33,543 nt of DNA from Halovenus sp. (GCA_003551945.1 PUNZ01000143.1:1-33543), one strand, 5' to 3'. Numbered from the stretch's first letter, positions 1 to 7,550 are shown. The notes: generated by a model from the sequence alone, not told the origin. Program-made: numbers and translations.

Positions 1-421
1 CGATAATTGCGCCAATCATATCCGCTTCGATGTGTGGCACACAGTAATAATCGTATCTGCCCTCGTGTTCGAACGTATATTCGAATGATTCACGCGTTGA
101 TAGCTTCGTATACTGGTCCGTCGAGTACCAGTCATCAATTGCTTCCTGTTCCGACTCGATTCGGCCTTCAGGGTCCGAGGCCCAGTATTCCGCTTCGTCG
201 GGGTAGGAATCCTGAAATGCAGCGACGTTGTGTGAGTGAGAACTGGTGTTCCCGAACTCGACGGTCGTTCCGGGTTCGACTGTCAACTCTTGTGGACGAT
301 AGCTATCAATTGTCATTTCGACATCGAACGCGCCCGTTGATTCATCCCCAGCACTGAGACAGCCGGCAACTGCAAGACTCGCGCTCGCGCCTGTAACTGC
401 GAGAAACCTCCGGCGATTCAT
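1..421 (-). CDS. Halocyanin/plastocyanin-like copper lipoprotein, 3' end beyond window
   Basis: Translating leftward from the ATG at 421-419 gives 140 residues and no stop before the window edge, so the C-terminus is missing. The N-terminus is a Tat-type signal with an RRRF twin-arginine motif, a hydrophobic stretch and a lipobox ending AGC (Cys21), so the protein is probably exported folded and lipid-anchored outside the membrane. Type I copper ligands are visible: His64 in SHSHN, then Cys127, His130 and Met135 in the C-x2-H-x4-M pattern of plastocyanin/halocyanin. Such proteins carry electrons at the outer membrane face. About 60 residues separate the first His from the Cys, including an acidic stretch, which is longer than in a minimal halocyanin. 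A TATA-like TTTATTAGT on the minus strand (449-441) lies about 25 bases upstream, fitting a leaderless start. The exact redox partner is unknown. Confidence 0.88.
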   Translation of the reverse strand, partial: MNRRRFLAVTGASASLAVAGCLSAGDESTGAFDVEMTIDSYRPQELTVEPGTTVEFGNTSSHSHNVAAFQDSYPDEAEYWASDPEGRIESEQEAIDDWYSTDQYTKLSTRESFEYTFEHEGRYDYYCVPHIEADMIGAII

Positions 422-462
422 GAAAGGTGATTAGGCGTGTACTAATAAATGGGGCACGATTG

Positions 463-484
463 TTCCCTTCTGATGGGAAGGGAA
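463..484. promoter_or_regulatory. Inverted repeat between divergent promoters
   Basis: TTCCCTTC (463-470) and GAAGGGAA (477-484) are perfect inverted copies separated by six bases. The repeat lies between the minus-strand TATA-like box of the copper lipoprotein gene (441-449) and the start of the HEAT-repeat gene. Its size and place suit an operator or a short hairpin. No known regulator motif was recognised. Confidence 0.35.
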
Positions 485-517
485 ACGCCTTTGGCCTGAT
501 GCGCCGCAGTGTCAAGT

Positions 518-1849
518 ATGACCACCGGGCCGGAATCATTCCACGAACGGCTTGATGCGGTAGCCGATGCCGTCGAGGCCGCCGAAACTGAGGATGACCT
601 TGATAAGATTGATGCAACGCTCTCGGAGATTGGAGATGACCTCGAAGCGGCTACCTTCGAAGGCGAAGACCTTGATGAAGAAGCCGAGGATGAAGATGAT
701 GACGAAGACGACCCTCGAGAAGAACTCGAAGACCGAATCTCTGACTTGCAAGACGACGCAGACGACCAACGTGGACCCTACGCGTCGGATGTTGCAGACG
801 ACCTTTCCGGTGCGAGCGGAACGGTCGAATCCAGCGAATGGACCGAAACTGGACTGATTTCCGTGATTGAGGCTGTCGAGGCAACCTTCGAAACTCTCAG
901 TGAGGACGTTTCTCCGGATGCGCTGTCCGATGATACTGAAGACGATGTGTTTGTGCTGTCAGTGACTGCTGAAGATGCCGGAGCGGACGGTGAAGCCGAC
1001 GATGAGACTATCGCGACCGTGAGTGAAGCACTTTTGATGGCAAGCGATGCACTTGAGTCGTCATCGCTTGACCCTGACGATGATGCCGAGACGATTGCGA
1101 CGCTTTTAGAGGCGACAGAGACACTCGATAGCGAGCTTGATGATGCGCAGGTGTTCGGTGACCTCGAAGTCAGAGAGCAACTCAGACGACTCGGCTTTTA
1201 TGATATTCTGACGGCGGACAAGCGCAAAGATTTCCCGCCGGAATGGAGCGCAATCAAGCAGTATGAACTCCGTGGCGAGGTTGAGCCGATGTTGCTCGCG
1301 ATGGAGATGTTTGACTCCGACCACTTTGAAGAAAACGTCCTCAAAGCGCTCGAACACATCGCACCGGAAGAGGCATTTGATGACGTACACGCCCTCGCCC
1401 AACGACGGAATCTGCTCCCCGTTCGTATTCTTGGACGAATCGGGGACGACCGTGCCTGCGACACACTACACAATTTCCTTGGGGGTGGCGATGTCGAACT
1501 TGAACAGACCTCTCTCCAAGCGCTTGGTGCAATCGGCAGCGAAGAGTCAACGGAACCTGTTGCAGAGCGACTGGTTGCCGACAATCCCGAAGTGCGTTCC
1601 AGTGCTGCACGTGCGCTCGGACGAATCGGCGATACTAGAGCGATTGACCCGCTTGTCGAGGTGCTCGAAGATGACGACGCTGAAACAGTTCGAGCAAGCG
1701 CCGCATGGGCGCTTAGACAGATTGGGACGCGAGCTGCGCTTTCGTCCGTTGCCTTCTTTACTGGCGACCGGTCCTATCTCGTGCAAGCAGAAGCACAAGA
1801 AGCCGCGGAGGCGCTCGGCGAGAAAACCGGTCCAGAGATGACTGCGTAA
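518..1849 (+). CDS. Acidic HEAT-repeat protein
   Basis: The ATG at 518 gives 443 residues; a GTG at 509 would add three. The N-terminal half is very acidic, with runs of Glu/Asp around residues 45-75, low in hydrophobics and probably flexible. From about residue 250 to the end there are tandem HEAT / PBS-lyase-like repeats, seen as recurring ALGxIG and ALRxIG helix pairs such as ALGAIGSEES, ALGRIGDTRAIDPLVEVL and ALRQIGT. Such repeats form an alpha-solenoid used for protein-protein contacts; no enzymatic motif is visible. The gene is followed 79 bases later by the clamp-loader small subunit gene on the same strand, but that gene appears to have its own promoter. A link to replication is only suggested by position. 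The function is unknown. Confidence 0.85.
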   Translation: MTTGPESFHERLDAVADAVEAAETEDDLDKIDATLSEIGDDLEAATFEGEDLDEEAEDEDDDEDDPREELEDRISDLQDDADDQRGPYASDVADDLSGASGTVESSEWTETGLISVIEAVEATFETLSEDVSPDALSDDTEDDVFVLSVTAEDAGADGEADDETIATVSEALLMASDALESSSLDPDDDAETIATLLEATETLDSELDDAQVFGDLEVREQLRRLGFYDILTADKRKDFPPEWSAIKQYELRGEVEPMLLAMEMFDSDHFEENVLKALEHIAPEEAFDDVHALAQRRNLLPVRILGRIGDDRACDTLHNFLGGGDVELEQTSLQALGAIGSEESTEPVAERLVADNPEVRSSAARALGRIGDTRAIDPLVEVLEDDDAETVRASAAWALRQIGTRAALSSVAFFTGDRSYLVQAEAQEAAEALGEKTGPEMTA

Positions 1850-1928
1850 ACTCCCCCTCTTTTCGGCTGTGGGTTTGTCCGCTACGCAACCCAAACGTTT
1901 CTATTTCGGCCCCAGCTATACCATCCTG

Positions 1929-2951
1929 ATGGACGCTCCGCTGTGGACTGAGACGCACGCACCGTCGCTTGACGAACTTCCCCAGCCTGCGGTGCGTGAT
2001 GCCCTCGGTCGTGCGCTTTCCGAACCGATGAACCTCGTCGTTCATGGCCCGAAAGGCAGCGGGAAAACTGCGGCTGTTCGGGCATTGTCTACAGAGGCTC
2101 ACGAGAATCCCGACGCCGACAGAATTGAGATTAACGTCGCTGACTTCTTTGATAACACAAAAAAAGAAATCGCAAACGACCCCCGCTTTTCCCCGTTTAT
2201 CGATGCGAAGCGACGGCGTGAATCCTCGAAAGCCGACCTTATCAACCACGTTCTGAAAGAGTCAGCAAGCTATGCTCCTGTTTCCGGGTCGTACAAAACA
2301 GTTGTTCTCGATAACGCTGAAGGGATGCGTGAGGACTTTCAACAGGCGCTCCGCCGTGTGATGGAACAGTATTACGAAACGACACAGTTTGTTATCGTGA
2401 CGCGGCAACCATCCGCGCTCATCTCGCCGATCCGCTCTCGGTGTTTCCCTGTTCCAGTCCGTGCACCGACGCAGGACGAACTCGTGTCGGTCCTTGAGGC
2501 GATTGTCACACGCGAGGAGGTCGACTACGAGGATGATGGGCTTGAATACATTGCCGGTGCTGCGGGTGGTGATTTGCGTGAGGCAATTCTCGGTACGCAG
2601 ACCACTGCCGAACAGGCGGGGGAAATCACCATGAACGCCGCGTATGAAACGCTGTCAACGGTGGGCACGGACGAACGGATTCAGGAGATGATTACGGATG
2701 CAGAGGCCGGAAACTTCACTGATGCTCGGTCAACGCTCGATGAGTTACTGGTCGAGGAGGGCTACAGCGGCGACGAAATTCTCGAATCTATCCTCGATGT
2801 TTCACGGTCCCGATACAGCGGGAGTGAACTCGCATCGGTGCATCGACTCGCTGGCGATGTCGATATGAACTTACATGAAGGGACAAGCGACCGAATTCAC
2901 CTCTCCTCGTTGTTGGCACAACTTGGCGATGGTATCGAACAGCCGTTGTGA
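1929..2951 (+). CDS. rfcC: Replication factor C small subunit 2 (clamp loader AAA+ subunit)
   Basis: This 340-residue AAA+ protein belongs to the clamp loader that opens and loads PCNA on primed DNA. Walker A is GPKGSGKT (residues 40-47). The Walker B region reads VVLDNAE (125-131), so the usual catalytic DE pair of the DEAD box is DN. The SRC motif with the arginine finger is present (RSRC, 169-172). The C-terminal half is the RFC helical and collar region. The length and the N-terminal LWTETHAP match the second small-subunit type of haloarchaea, which is distinct from the canonical RfcA type. The start at 1929 is chosen because a TATA-like TTCTATTTC (1899-1907) lies about 27 bases upstream, which excludes the longer frame from 1869. 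A six-T run at 2957-2962 probably ends transcription. The family assignment is firm; the letter of the gene name follows Haloferax usage and is less certain. Confidence 0.88.
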   Translation: MDAPLWTETHAPSLDELPQPAVRDALGRALSEPMNLVVHGPKGSGKTAAVRALSTEAHENPDADRIEINVADFFDNTKKEIANDPRFSPFIDAKRRRESSKADLINHVLKESASYAPVSGSYKTVVLDNAEGMREDFQQALRRVMEQYYETTQFVIVTRQPSALISPIRSRCFPVPVRAPTQDELVSVLEAIVTREEVDYEDDGLEYIAGAAGGDLREAILGTQTTAEQAGEITMNAAYETLSTVGTDERIQEMITDAEAGNFTDARSTLDELLVEEGYSGDEILESILDVSRSRYSGSELASVHRLAGDVDMNLHEGTSDRIHLSSLLAQLGDGIEQPL

Positions 2952-2956
2952 TACGC

Positions 2957-2962
2957 TTTTTT
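2957..2962 (+). terminator. Oligo-T terminator after rfcC
   Basis: Six consecutive T residues begin six bases after the rfcC stop codon. Archaeal RNA polymerase terminates at such tracts without needing a hairpin. The next gene has its own TATA-like box downstream. Confidence 0.5.
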
Positions 2963-3045
2963 ACCCATATACGTGCGGTCATAAAAGTGAGCGAGGACGA
3001 CCCTGTTGTTGAATACTTTATTATCTGGGTCTCCTATGACTAGCC

Positions 3046-3222
3046 ATGACTGATACGGAACAGACGATGGTCGAACAACTCAAAACCATCTATACCGACC
3101 CAATTTTGCTCATGACGATGCTATTTGGGTTTATTATCATGGTCATTGCGGGGACCCTCTTCGGGATGTTCTTTATTCTCGTCTTTAGCACGTTTTATAT
3201 CATGTGGCACGACAAATTCTGA
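3046..3222 (+). CDS. Small two-helix membrane protein (58 aa)
   Basis: An ATG at 3046 opens a 58-codon frame ending with TGA at 3220-3222. After a polar, slightly charged N-terminus of about 18 residues, residues 20-53 are almost entirely hydrophobic (LLMTMLFGFIIMVIAGTLF, then MFFILVFSTFYIM). They can form one long or two short membrane helices. The end is a charged WHDKF tail. A TATA-like CTTTATTA at 3017-3023 sits about 27 bases upstream, as expected for a leaderless haloarchaeal mRNA, which supports this as a real gene. It lies between rfcC and the convergent CetZ gene and belongs to no operon. No family is recognised, and no function can be inferred beyond a membrane location. Confidence 0.68.
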   Translation: MTDTEQTMVEQLKTIYTDPILLMTMLFGFIIMVIAGTLFGMFFILVFSTFYIMWHDKF

Positions 3223-3264
3223 GGCCACGACAGGCACTTTCCACTGCTCCGGTTGCGTTGTGAG

Positions 3265-4365
3265 TTAGGACTGGTCACGAATCGCTGTGAGTGCACTCTC
3301 TTTGAGTTCTTCAATCCGTGGAACCGTGGTCACGTTCGAAAAGAGTACAGCAACACGCAAGTCATCAGCCGTTGGACGGGGTTCATCACCCGCAAGGACG
3401 ACGACTGTCTCAGTTTCCTGTTCGAGCCACTGGCGAGCTTTTTCAAACCCTTTTCTGGAACAGAGATGTGGTGGTCCCGAGAGGACGACAAGTGCTCGTT
3501 CGGTACTGGTGCGATCACAGGGGAGTGTCAACTCGGAGTTTGCAGCAGCCTTCACAAGTTGTGTGATTCGTATCGCATCCGTTGTCTCCTCTTCTCCGTT
3601 GTAAAAGAGTGCACGAAGCCGTTGAAAGAGCGTTGTCGGATTGTGAACTGCTATCTCAGCATAGCCAAGCGTTGAGACACCGCCAGTCTCCATAATCCGC
3701 ATGACATCGCTCGTATCCAGTCGATTCTCAGCAATGTCTGCTGACTGTCGTTCGCCAGCGGCAAAGACTGCCAACAGCCGGTGAGCAAGAAGCTCATTGA
3801 GTTCTTCGTATTGCTCTGCCAATGAACGCTCCTCGTCGTACCAACTTTCGTTATCAAAGAGGAGTGTGTTATCACCGTGCGTGACGAATGATTGGAGCGA
3901 ACGGGCGGCGTTAACTGTTATTGTCGCATCTTCAGCCGTTGTTGGAAGCACACCCAGTACGTAGATAGGCAGTTCGGAAACTGCAGTAAGTGCCTCGACG
4001 ATAACCGGTCCGACGCCACCGCCGGTTCCACCACCAAAGCCTGCAGCGACGAACACAGCATCCATCTCATGGAGGTCAAGTTTATCGAATTCGCGGTGGA
4101 GTTCATCACGGTCTTCTTGTGCAACGGCCGCTGCCTGGTCGATATCTCCGTCAGCACCCGTGCTTCCAAGCGCTTCGTGGGTATCCCCAACGAGGACGTG
4201 TCTATCGAGTGGGACGGCATCGAGCGTCTCGAAGATGGATTTATCCGTATCGTACGCCAGCACATTTCCGCCGGAAAACGACCTGTCAGAGTTCTGTTCG
4301 ACCTGCATGATGCGGTCGACCAACCGACAGCCGGCCCCCCCAACGCCCACAAGTGCAAATTTCAT
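3265..4365 (-). CDS. cetZ: CetZ-family tubulin-like protein, divergent second copy
   Basis: This 366-residue protein is a member of the FtsZ/tubulin superfamily in the haloarchaeal CetZ group, whose studied members are GTP-dependent polymers that control cell shape and motility. The N-terminus MKFALVGVGGAGCRLVD is the nucleotide-binding start. The tubulin signature is GFGGGTGGGVGP (residues 109-120), with GGG in place of the usual GSG. DNxSW, NAARSLQSFV and GGVSTLGYA are shared with the upstream copy. The T7 region TGGV is preceded by an acidic DTSD (217-220). The protein ends at SALTAIRDQS and lacks the acidic C-terminal tail of the upstream copy. Its start lies 3 bases after the stop of the upstream CetZ gene, so the two are surely co-transcribed and perhaps form mixed polymers. 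The CetZ subtype was not resolved. Confidence 0.88.
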   Translation of the reverse strand: MKFALVGVGGAGCRLVDRIMQVEQNSDRSFSGGNVLAYDTDKSIFETLDAVPLDRHVLVGDTHEALGSTGADGDIDQAAAVAQEDRDELHREFDKLDLHEMDAVFVAAGFGGGTGGGVGPVIVEALTAVSELPIYVLGVLPTTAEDATITVNAARSLQSFVTHGDNTLLFDNESWYDEERSLAEQYEELNELLAHRLLAVFAAGERQSADIAENRLDTSDVMRIMETGGVSTLGYAEIAVHNPTTLFQRLRALFYNGEEETTDAIRITQLVKAAANSELTLPCDRTSTERALVVLSGPPHLCSRKGFEKARQWLEQETETVVVLAGDEPRPTADDLRVAVLFSNVTTVPRIEELKESALTAIRDQS

Positions 4366-4368
4366 GGC

Positions 4369-5541
4369 CTAGATGACCGGGTCAAGTTCGTTATCTTCGT
4401 CAGTTATGAGGTCTTCAATCTCTTGCTCCCGGACGGCATCTTGTGCTTTGATTTTCTCCTGGGCGTCAACAGCCTGACTCTGGAGTTCTTTGATTCGAGG
4501 AGTCTCAGTGACGTTCGACAGGAGCACTACCGCAGACAGCTCAGCGGCATTGTCTCGTGGGTCGTCACCCGCAAGCACCTCAACGGTGTCTGCTTCTTGT
4601 TCGAGCCACTGTCGCGCACTTTCAAGCCCTTTTCTCGCGAACGTCTCAGGAGGACCGGAGAGCACAATGAGCGCGCGGTCTGCACTTGAGACTTCACATG
4701 GAATTGTCAATCGCGAGTTCACAGCGCGACGAACCAATCCCTTGATTTTTGCGGCATCAGTTGCCCCATCATCGAAATCTTGTCCATCGCCACGGAACTT
4801 TCCAATCAGTCCTGCTTCCTCGTCGACTTTACTCGATGCATAGCCGATAGAAGAGACACCGCCGGTATCAAGCGTTCGCATGATGTCGCTTGAGTCCATT
4901 GCATTCTCGGCGACCTCCGTGTTATCTTGCTCACCAGCAGCAAGTAAGGTGACAATGCGTGTGGCAAGTTCCCGGTTCATATCCTCATATCCTTCTTCGA
5001 TGGTCTGGTCACGCATTCGCCAAGCATCGTTGTCGAAGGCAATGAAGTTGTCAACGTTCGTCACGAACGACTGGAGCGAACGGGCGGCATTGAGTGCTGG
5101 GCGACCACCTTCGTACTTGCCGGGGAGGACACCGAGCCCATAAACCGGTTCGTCATACATCTTCTGGAGTTCGTCGATAACCACTGGTCCGGCACCGCTC
5201 CCTGTTCCTCCGCCGAGACCGGCAGAGACCAAAATTGCATCAACATCGTGAATTTCAACGTCGTCAAATGCACGGCGAATCTCTTCGATATCCGTTTTTG
5301 CAACGTCTGCTCCGATCTCGACGTCACCACCGACGCCGTGGCCTTTGGCTTTCTGGTGGGTATCTCCAATCAAGACACGTCGGTCTTCCGGGACAAAATC
5401 GGGCTTTGCCAGGTCAGTTCGTGCCGTATTGATTGCGAGGGCGTGACGGCAGAGATTCCGGTCAGTGTTGTATTCGAACTCGAGCATCCGGTCGAGAATT
5501 TTGGTACCGGCGTTACCGATACCGATAGTCGCGAGTTTCAT
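4369..5541 (-). CDS. cetZ: CetZ-family tubulin-like protein with acidic tail
   Basis: The start at 5541 (MKLATIGIGNAGTK) is the conserved CetZ N-terminus; a frame opening at 5580 adds 13 unlike residues. The 390-residue product has the GTP-binding signature GLGGGTGSGAGP (108-119), VYGLGVLPG (133-141), NAARSLQSFV (151-160), an FDNDAW segment (169-174) and the T7-loop region DSSD (216-219) ahead of TGGVSSIGYAS. The C-terminus from about 365 is a linker plus an acidic tail, DLITDEDNELDPVI, similar in style to the short conserved tails of CetZ proteins that mediate contacts. The family polymerises with GTP at the membrane and affects rod formation and swimming. It is the first gene of a two-gene unit with the shorter CetZ downstream. 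CetZ1 or CetZ2 identity was not decided. Confidence 0.9.
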   Translation of the reverse strand: MKLATIGIGNAGTKILDRMLEFEYNTDRNLCRHALAINTARTDLAKPDFVPEDRRVLIGDTHQKAKGHGVGGDVEIGADVAKTDIEEIRRAFDDVEIHDVDAILVSAGLGGGTGSGAGPVVIDELQKMYDEPVYGLGVLPGKYEGGRPALNAARSLQSFVTNVDNFIAFDNDAWRMRDQTIEEGYEDMNRELATRIVTLLAAGEQDNTEVAENAMDSSDIMRTLDTGGVSSIGYASSKVDEEAGLIGKFRGDGQDFDDGATDAAKIKGLVRRAVNSRLTIPCEVSSADRALIVLSGPPETFARKGLESARQWLEQEADTVEVLAGDDPRDNAAELSAVVLLSNVTETPRIKELQSQAVDAQEKIKAQDAVREQEIEDLITDEDNELDPVI

Positions 5542-5709
5542 GGCTGGAAGTATGTGTTCTACCCCTCGTTCGCAGACCAACGGTGAGTGTGTTTCGACTC
5601 TTGGTCCCGTTCGAAGGGCGCGTTGTCGGAGGCTTGCGTCCCATCTATTTCAATGTGTGGCTGACAATGTTTGGCTGTTTGATATGAATCGCTCCTGTAG
5701 TATCCCCTG

Positions 5710-5717
5710 AGATTTAT
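5710..5717 (+). promoter_or_regulatory. TATA-like box of ridA
   Basis: GATTTATCAC around 5709-5718 is centred about 30 bases before the ridA ATG, the spacing expected for a leaderless or nearly leaderless haloarchaeal transcript. Confidence 0.45.
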
Positions 5718-5743
5718 CACTGTCCCCGTCACCACTGGTAGGT

Positions 5744-6124
5744 ATGCGACGCGTCCTTCACACTGACGATGCACCGGAGGCAGTCGGTGCCTACAGCCAA
5801 GGTATCGAAACGGATGGGCTCATCTTTACTGCGGGGCAGATTCCGCTGACGCCCGAGGGTGACCTGCTTTCTGATGCCGCAATCGATGTTCAGACACAAC
5901 AGGCACTGGAGAACCTCTCTGCCGTCCTTGAATCTGCCGGTGCGAGCCTGAACGATATCGTCAAGGTGACTGTTTTCTTGACGGATATCGATGATTTCGA
6001 AAAGATGAACAACGTCTACGAAACGTTTTTCGACGACGAACCGCCAGCACGCAGCGCAGTGGGGGTGGCGGAACTCCCCAAAGGAGCGGATATCGAAATT
6101 GAGGCGATAGCTACGACTGAATGA
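5744..6124 (+). CDS. ridA: RidA family enamine/imine deaminase
   Basis: This 126-residue protein has the full RidA (YjgF/YER057c) fold length. Known members hydrolyse reactive 2-aminoacrylate and related enamines released by PLP enzymes, protecting other PLP enzymes in the cytoplasm. The conserved features are AVGAYSQ near residue 13, IFTAGQIPL (27-35), and the C-terminal PPARSAVGVAELPKGADIEI with the substrate-binding Arg103 and the conserved Glu at 118/120. RidA proteins act as trimers. Several PLP aminotransferases are encoded elsewhere in this window, which fits a housekeeping role but is not evidence of pairing. The gene overlaps the next one by four bases (ATGA at 6121-6124), so the two are translationally coupled. 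Confidence 0.93.
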   Translation: MRRVLHTDDAPEAVGAYSQGIETDGLIFTAGQIPLTPEGDLLSDAAIDVQTQQALENLSAVLESAGASLNDIVKVTVFLTDIDDFEKMNNVYETFFDDEPPARSAVGVAELPKGADIEIEAIATTE

Positions 6125-6330
6125 ACCGTGAGTACAAATCGAGTCTGCTCTGGGGGCTGATAGGCGGGCTTTCGTTTCTCGTCCTCATCCAAGCCTATCA
6201 TATCGTTACCGGTGAGTTTATCGGCATCCCCTTGATGGCGGGAGTTGCACTCCTTGTCTTTGGGCTCAGTGCGGTCTCTGCACAACTGCTTCGTCCCACG
6301 ATTCGCCGGCGCGCGAACGAAAGGACTTAA
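6121..6330 (+). CDS. Small two-helix membrane protein coupled to ridA
   Basis: The ATG lies in the ATGA overlap with the ridA stop. The 69-residue product has a short basic N-terminus, two clear hydrophobic segments (about residues 9-28 and 34-58) joined by a short loop, and an Arg-rich tail (RPTIRRRANERT). The positive-inside rule puts both ends in the cytoplasm. It resembles conserved small haloarchaeal membrane proteins of unknown function that follow ridA; the exact family was not confirmed. The last codons overlap the TATA-like element that should serve tRNA-Ser. Confidence 0.75.
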   Translation: MNREYKSSLLWGLIGGLSFLVLIQAYHIVTGEFIGIPLMAGVALLVFGLSAVSAQLLRPTIRRRANERT

Positions 6331-6332
6331 TT
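6324..6332 (+). promoter_or_regulatory. TATA-like box of tRNA-Ser, inside the 3' end of the upstream gene
   Basis: An ACTTAATT element, preceded by the purine-rich CGAAAGG that could serve as BRE, lies about 27-30 bases before the first base of the tRNA. It overlaps the last codons and stop of the small membrane protein gene. Confidence 0.4.
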
Positions 6333-6357
6333 GGCCCGTCCCGCTACCTGCATACGA

Positions 6358-6439
6358 GCCAGGATGGCCGAACGGTAAGGCGCACGCCTGGAAAGCGTGT
6401 TCCCTTCCGGGATTCTGGGTTCAAATCCCAGTCCTGGCG
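6358..6439 (+). tRNA. tRNA-Ser (anticodon GGA)
   Basis: The full class II cloverleaf can be drawn. The acceptor GCCAGGA (6358-6364) pairs with TCCTGGC (6432-6438), with discriminator G at 6439. The D-arm is GCC/GGC with AACGG in the loop. The anticodon stem CACGC/GCGTG encloses loop CTGGAAA with anticodon GGA. The long variable arm has TCCC/GGGA pairing. The T-arm is CTGGG-TTCAAAT-CCCAG. The long variable arm and G discriminator identify serine, reading UCC and UCU. CCA is not encoded and no intron is present. It lacks G at position 15 only if the D-loop is numbered differently, so archaeosine status cannot be judged by eye. Confidence 0.97.
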
Positions 6440-6530
6440 CTTCTTGTGAGTCCCTCACCTGTGAAGAGTTTCATTGTCTCTCTGAGCGCCCGCCACCTAT
6501 TTTATTTATGTCGCTGAACGAACGCAGTAT

Positions 6531-6929
6531 ATGAGCGAGCGAAAAAAAGAATTTGTTGCCGAGGAGTTGTGGCTTCTAATTGCTGTGTTAACCGTCGGGA
6601 TTACTGCGCTCGCTGGAGCGATTGGTCTGCCAGATGTTATCCCTGGCGTCCTTGCCATTCTTGGCTTCGTTATTCTGACCCCGCTGTTTCTCTTTTGGGG
6701 CGAAGAGATTGCTGAGCTCTGGCTAGGGGAATCGGAAGCGAGTCAGGAGACCACAGCCCCTGATGCGCTCTCGGAGCTTAAGCGTCGGTATGCACAGGGG
6801 GAAATTGATGACGAGGAGTCTGAAAGGCGTCTCGACCGGTTGCTAGAACTCGATGACGACCTTGATCGCGGGCGGTATCGGGTTCTGGATGAAGAGCAAA
6901 CGCTTGAAAAGGAATCGGAGTACAGATAG
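6531..6929 (+). CDS. SHOCT-domain membrane protein
   Basis: The 132-residue product has two hydrophobic helices (about 13-32 and 36-56) after a short charged start. These are followed by an acidic linker and a SHOCT domain at about 77-107, seen as DALSELKRRYAQGEIDDEE followed by RRLDRLLEL. SHOCT modules are short C-terminal domains common in prokaryotic membrane proteins and are thought to promote oligomerisation; the biochemical role is unknown. The acidic and charged C-terminus should face the cytoplasm. A TATA-like TTTATTTATG at 6501-6510 is about 27 bases before the ATG, so it has its own leaderless promoter and is not co-transcribed with the tRNA. Confidence 0.85.
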   Translation: MSERKKEFVAEELWLLIAVLTVGITALAGAIGLPDVIPGVLAILGFVILTPLFLFWGEEIAELWLGESEASQETTAPDALSELKRRYAQGEIDDEESERRLDRLLELDDDLDRGRYRVLDEEQTLEKESEYR

Positions 6930-6980
6930 ACCACCACTCAAAGCGGGACATTCATTTTCTCGGCCGGTGAGCGTGTGTAT

Positions 6981-7460
6981 ATGGAGATAAAATCGCGACA
7001 TCATCTTCGGTCGGATGCCATCGGGGAGATTGAGGAGGCCCTAGCGACCAACCTTGCCGTTGAACTTGACGCTGACTCGTTCGAAAAAGTGGAGCTGACG
7101 AACGACGACTGGGATGTTGTCCTTGTCGATGGAAAGCCGCTTGTTCTGTATCTCGATGATGAACCGTTTTTGACCGTTCGCGGTGCAAACGCATACCCGC
7201 CTGAAGACCACGTTGTTACCGTTGATGCAGGCGCTATTCAGTTCGTTTCAAATGGTGCTGATGTGATGCGTCCGGGTATCGTTGAGGCAGATGAAACCAT
7301 TGCTGCTGATGACCTAGTGGTCATTCAAGAGGAGACACATGGTAAGTTTCTTGCAGTCGGTCGCGCGCTCGCATCCGGTGAGGACATGGTAGGGGACGAG
7401 GGACGGGTTATTGAATCGCTCCATCATGTTGGGGATGACCTCTACGAACTGCAGGCGTGA
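6981..7460 (+). CDS. PUA-domain RNA-binding protein (MCT-1/Tma20-like)
   Basis: The ATG at 6981 (MEIKSRHHLRSD) gives 159 residues; a GTG two codons upstream is less likely. The N-terminal part (about 1-75) resembles the pre-PUA domain of archaeal homologues of MCT-1/Tma20. A C-terminal PUA domain spans about 78-150, with VVTVDAGAIQFVSNGADVM, the MRPGI turn, and GKFLAVGRA. PUA domains bind structured RNA such as tRNA or rRNA. In eukaryotes the related proteins act with DENR in ribosome recycling and re-initiation. The archaeal role is not settled and is given here only by homology. It lies alone between the SHOCT gene and the histone gene. Confidence 0.82.
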   Translation: MEIKSRHHLRSDAIGEIEEALATNLAVELDADSFEKVELTNDDWDVVLVDGKPLVLYLDDEPFLTVRGANAYPPEDHVVTVDAGAIQFVSNGADVMRPGIVEADETIAADDLVVIQEETHGKFLAVGRALASGEDMVGDEGRVIESLHHVGDDLYELQA

Positions 7461-7550
7461 CCCTCACGCTCATTCCCACGTACCCATTATCCGATTCCAT
7501 TCGTTACCATTGAGTGGGCAAGACATCTCTGTTATGCGACGGATTCGGAA

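Noticed and set aside
7-357. Rightward 116-codon frame
   Set aside because: It lies opposite the clear copper-lipoprotein gene on the other strand, which has a Tat lipobox and full copper ligands. Its own composition (many Arg and Ser) is that of a shadow frame.
342-617. Leftward 91-codon frame across the divergent promoters
   Set aside because: Arg-rich shadow of two real genes on both sides, covering their promoter region.
1869-1928. Upstream start of the clamp-loader gene
   Set aside because: The extra residues contain the TATA-like box region and show no conservation with the family N-terminus.
3892-4689. Rightward 265-codon frame
   Set aside because: It is antisense to both CetZ genes and bridges their junction; no domain is seen and the CetZ reading is unmistakable.
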